Assembly (NCBI GenBank): GCA_026713545.1
Contig: JAPOOG010000124.1
Span: forward strand, 1 to 37,069
DNA: 37,069 bases
DNA from: Bryobacterales bacterium
GTDB lineage: Bacteria; Acidobacteriota; Terriglobia; Bryobacterales; UBA6623
Direction of reading: 5' to 3'
This document shows positions 35,737-37,069 of the stretch, piece by piece (the first letter of the stretch is position 1; each line of letters begins with the position of its first letter). The notes below the pieces were generated by a model. The model was not told the DNA's origin. It was given only the letters and a program-made list of their open reading frames with translations, and did no database searches. The position numbers and the translations under genes were made by a program.

Positions 35737-37069
35737 CTACCTTCGATCACAGGGTAAATTCCGCGCTGCGCTTCGCCCGGCTTGACGTCCACTGGTGAGC
35801 GCCCAGGCGATGTGGAGACCGTGGCTCCACAGGATCAAACCGCCCATGCCATTCGACCCCGCGGCGTAGAGGCCGGGGACCACCTTCCCTTCGTCATCGA
35901 GCGCTTGCATCGACTGGTTGATGCGAACCCCTCCTTCTGTCGTTACGATCCAGCTTTTTGCAGGTCCGAGTGCGTAGTAGGGAGGTTTGTCGACACGCGC
36001 ATCCGAGCTTCGGCCGAACCGGTCCACAACATCTTGCGCGACGGCCTGGTTGTAATGGGCGAGCGTGACATCGAGAGCTTTCGAGTCGACACCGATCTGT
36101 GCGGCCAAGCCCGCAACGGTCGGCGCCTCGTGATAGAGGTCCGGGCGAAGAAGACGGAAATCGTGGATGTAGGCATAGCCGATTTCCGGGGCCGTAGAGA
36201 TGAAGTTGGGCCATCCTGCGAACAGCCGAGCCACCCTCTGGTCAAAAATCAAATAGGCGATCTTACCCGGTTGTTTGTGGATCGCCATCGCCGGATTCCG
36301 CGTCTCGTCAACGAAGCGCTTGCCGTCACGGTTGACGAGAAGCGCTCCGCTCTCGTACAGAGTGTCTTCAGGATGCTGCCAAGTGAACAGCAACTGCCTG
36401 GCATGCGCGTGGAGCGCCTCCGGCCCCAGATCGTCCAGTTTCCGGCATGCCGATCCGGCACCTGATGCGGATGCCGGCAGCAACTGGCGAAACGGGTCGC
36501 CAGGAGGCGGCACGAAGCGGATCTCGGGACCGTAGATCACGTCCATGTTCACCAGCGACGCCCCAGCGTCCCGAGCCAAGCGATGGCCGTCGCCCGCCGA
36601 ATGGGGGTTGATACCCTCGATCGCGGCAGTCTCCAAGTTCAGGAACTCGTTCTTGACAGCGACGCCGCTGGAGTAGTCACCGGCCGCCAGGACGACGCAG
36701 CGGCGGGCATAGATGGCAGTCGTCCCGCCTGCCGAGTCTCGGGACGCCACACCGGCGACGCGGCCGGCCTCATCCAGGATCAGGCGGGTTGCCGCATGGC
36801 CCGCAAGAATCTCAACACCCTGACTCATGGCTTGCCGCTGCAGCCTGAAGATGTAGATCTTCGCGTTAGGAACTACGTTGTGCATGCGCGGCAAGCGATT
36901 CGGCGGTTCGGGATGAGGGCGCGTGAACTCGGGGTCCGAGTAGCAATGGAACGAAAACCTGGTGTTTTCGCGTCGTTCCGGAGGGCAATTAGAGTTCCTG
37001 CAGTGCATTTCGCGGATCTCTAAGGGCTCGGAGCTCACCGCGTTGCAGCGCCTCGGCCAGGCCGAAGTA
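35737..37069 (-). CDS. FAD-binding dehydrogenase (fumarate reductase/succinate dehydrogenase flavoprotein superfamily), N-terminus outside the window
   Basis: The frame is open to the right edge. Seen: GVEILAGHAATRLILDEAGR VAGV (FAD domain), VVLAAGDYSSG, a substrate domain in the middle (HPEDTLYESGALLVNRDG, FVDETRNP) and the C-terminal FAD-binding end VVPGLYAAGSNGMGGLILWS. The N-terminal GxGxxG FAD-binding motif is missing. Residues before HPEPPNRLPRMHNVVPNAK do not look like the family, and a different frame at the edge (YFGLAEALQRGELRALRDPR) looks more protein-like, so a frameshift near 36950-37030 is possible. The enzyme dehydrogenates a carboxylic acid or steroid-like substrate; substrate not known. 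Confidence 0.75.
   Translation of the reverse strand, partial: TSAWPRRCNAVSSEPLEIREMHCRNSNCPPERRENTRFSFHCYSDPEFTRPHPEPPNRLPRMHNVVPNAKIYIFRLQRQAMSQGVEILAGHAATRLILDEAGRVAGVASRDSAGGTTAIYARRCVVLAAGDYSSGVAVKNEFLNLETAAIEGINPHSAGDGHRLARDAGASLVNMDVIYGPEIRFVPPPGDPFRQLLPASASGAGSACRKLDDLGPEALHAHARQLLFTWQHPEDTLYESGALLVNRDGKRFVDETRNPAMAIHKQPGKIAYLIFDQRVARLFAGWPNFISTAPEIGYAYIHDFRLLRPDLYHEAPTVAGLAAQIGVDSKALDVTLAHYNQAVAQDVVDRFGRSSDARVDKPPYYALGPAKSWIVTTEGGVRINQSMQALDDEGKVVPGLYAAGSNGMGGLILWSHGLHIAWALTSGRQAGRSAARNLPCDRR

Overview
The window looks like chromosomal DNA of a free-living, GC-rich heterotroph. A planctomycete-type cytochrome/DUF1501 gene pair, a fused alpha-beta 2-oxoacid dehydrogenase E1, many Tat-exported enzymes, a formylglycine sulfatase and BNR/sialidase-like proteins are typical of Planctomycetota, Acidobacteriota and related phyla; the phylum cannot be fixed from the sequence alone. 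No rRNA, convincing tRNA, CRISPR array or prophage was seen. One end of an IS3-family insertion sequence lies at the left edge.

Left part (0.4-13.2 kb, almost all minus strand): an HpcH/HpaI aldolase coupled to a D-2-hydroxyacid dehydrogenase; a DUF1501 gene broken by an in-frame TAG, downstream of a large PSCyt1/DUF1549/DUF1553 cytochrome-like gene; hemerythrin and 4-oxalocrotonate tautomerase genes in divergent orientation; a Tat-exported BNR_4 protein; a second HpcH/HpaI aldolase behind the fused E1 gene; and a RraA-like protein with a signal peptide. Middle part (13.3-28.2 kb, mixed strands): sulfatase, copper amine oxidase, an AIR-synthase-like protein, glycogen synthase, thioredoxin, an SMP-30 lipoprotein, N-acetylglucosamine-6-phosphate deacetylase, a PAS-GGDEF diguanylate cyclase, an ECHDC3-like crotonase, a branched-chain aminotransferase and a HAD phosphatase. 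A 47-codon relic of the AIR-synthase-like gene sits behind the sulfatase, on the other side of the amine oxidase gene.

At 28257-28284 there is a sequence that matches the XerC/XerD recombination site dif (22 of 28 bases identical to the E. coli site as I recall it, with the whole XerD arm identical). All ten GGGNAGGG (KOPS-like) octamers I found point toward it: six on the plus strand to its left and four on the minus strand to its right. Sampled G/C counts change sign across it. I read this as the replication terminus of the chromosome, and it is the strongest unexpected signal in the window.

Right part (28.6-37.1 kb): a minus-strand pair of sodium:solute symporter and cytosolic sialidase-like protein, overlapping by one base; a plus-strand run of Tat-signal Gfo/Idh/MocA oxidoreductase, a ferredoxin-reductase-like flavoprotein with a Sec signal (ATGA overlap), and a Tat-signal GH10-like hydrolase, which together look like an exported redox/carbohydrate module; and a flavoprotein of the fumarate-reductase/succinate-dehydrogenase superfamily cut by the right edge.
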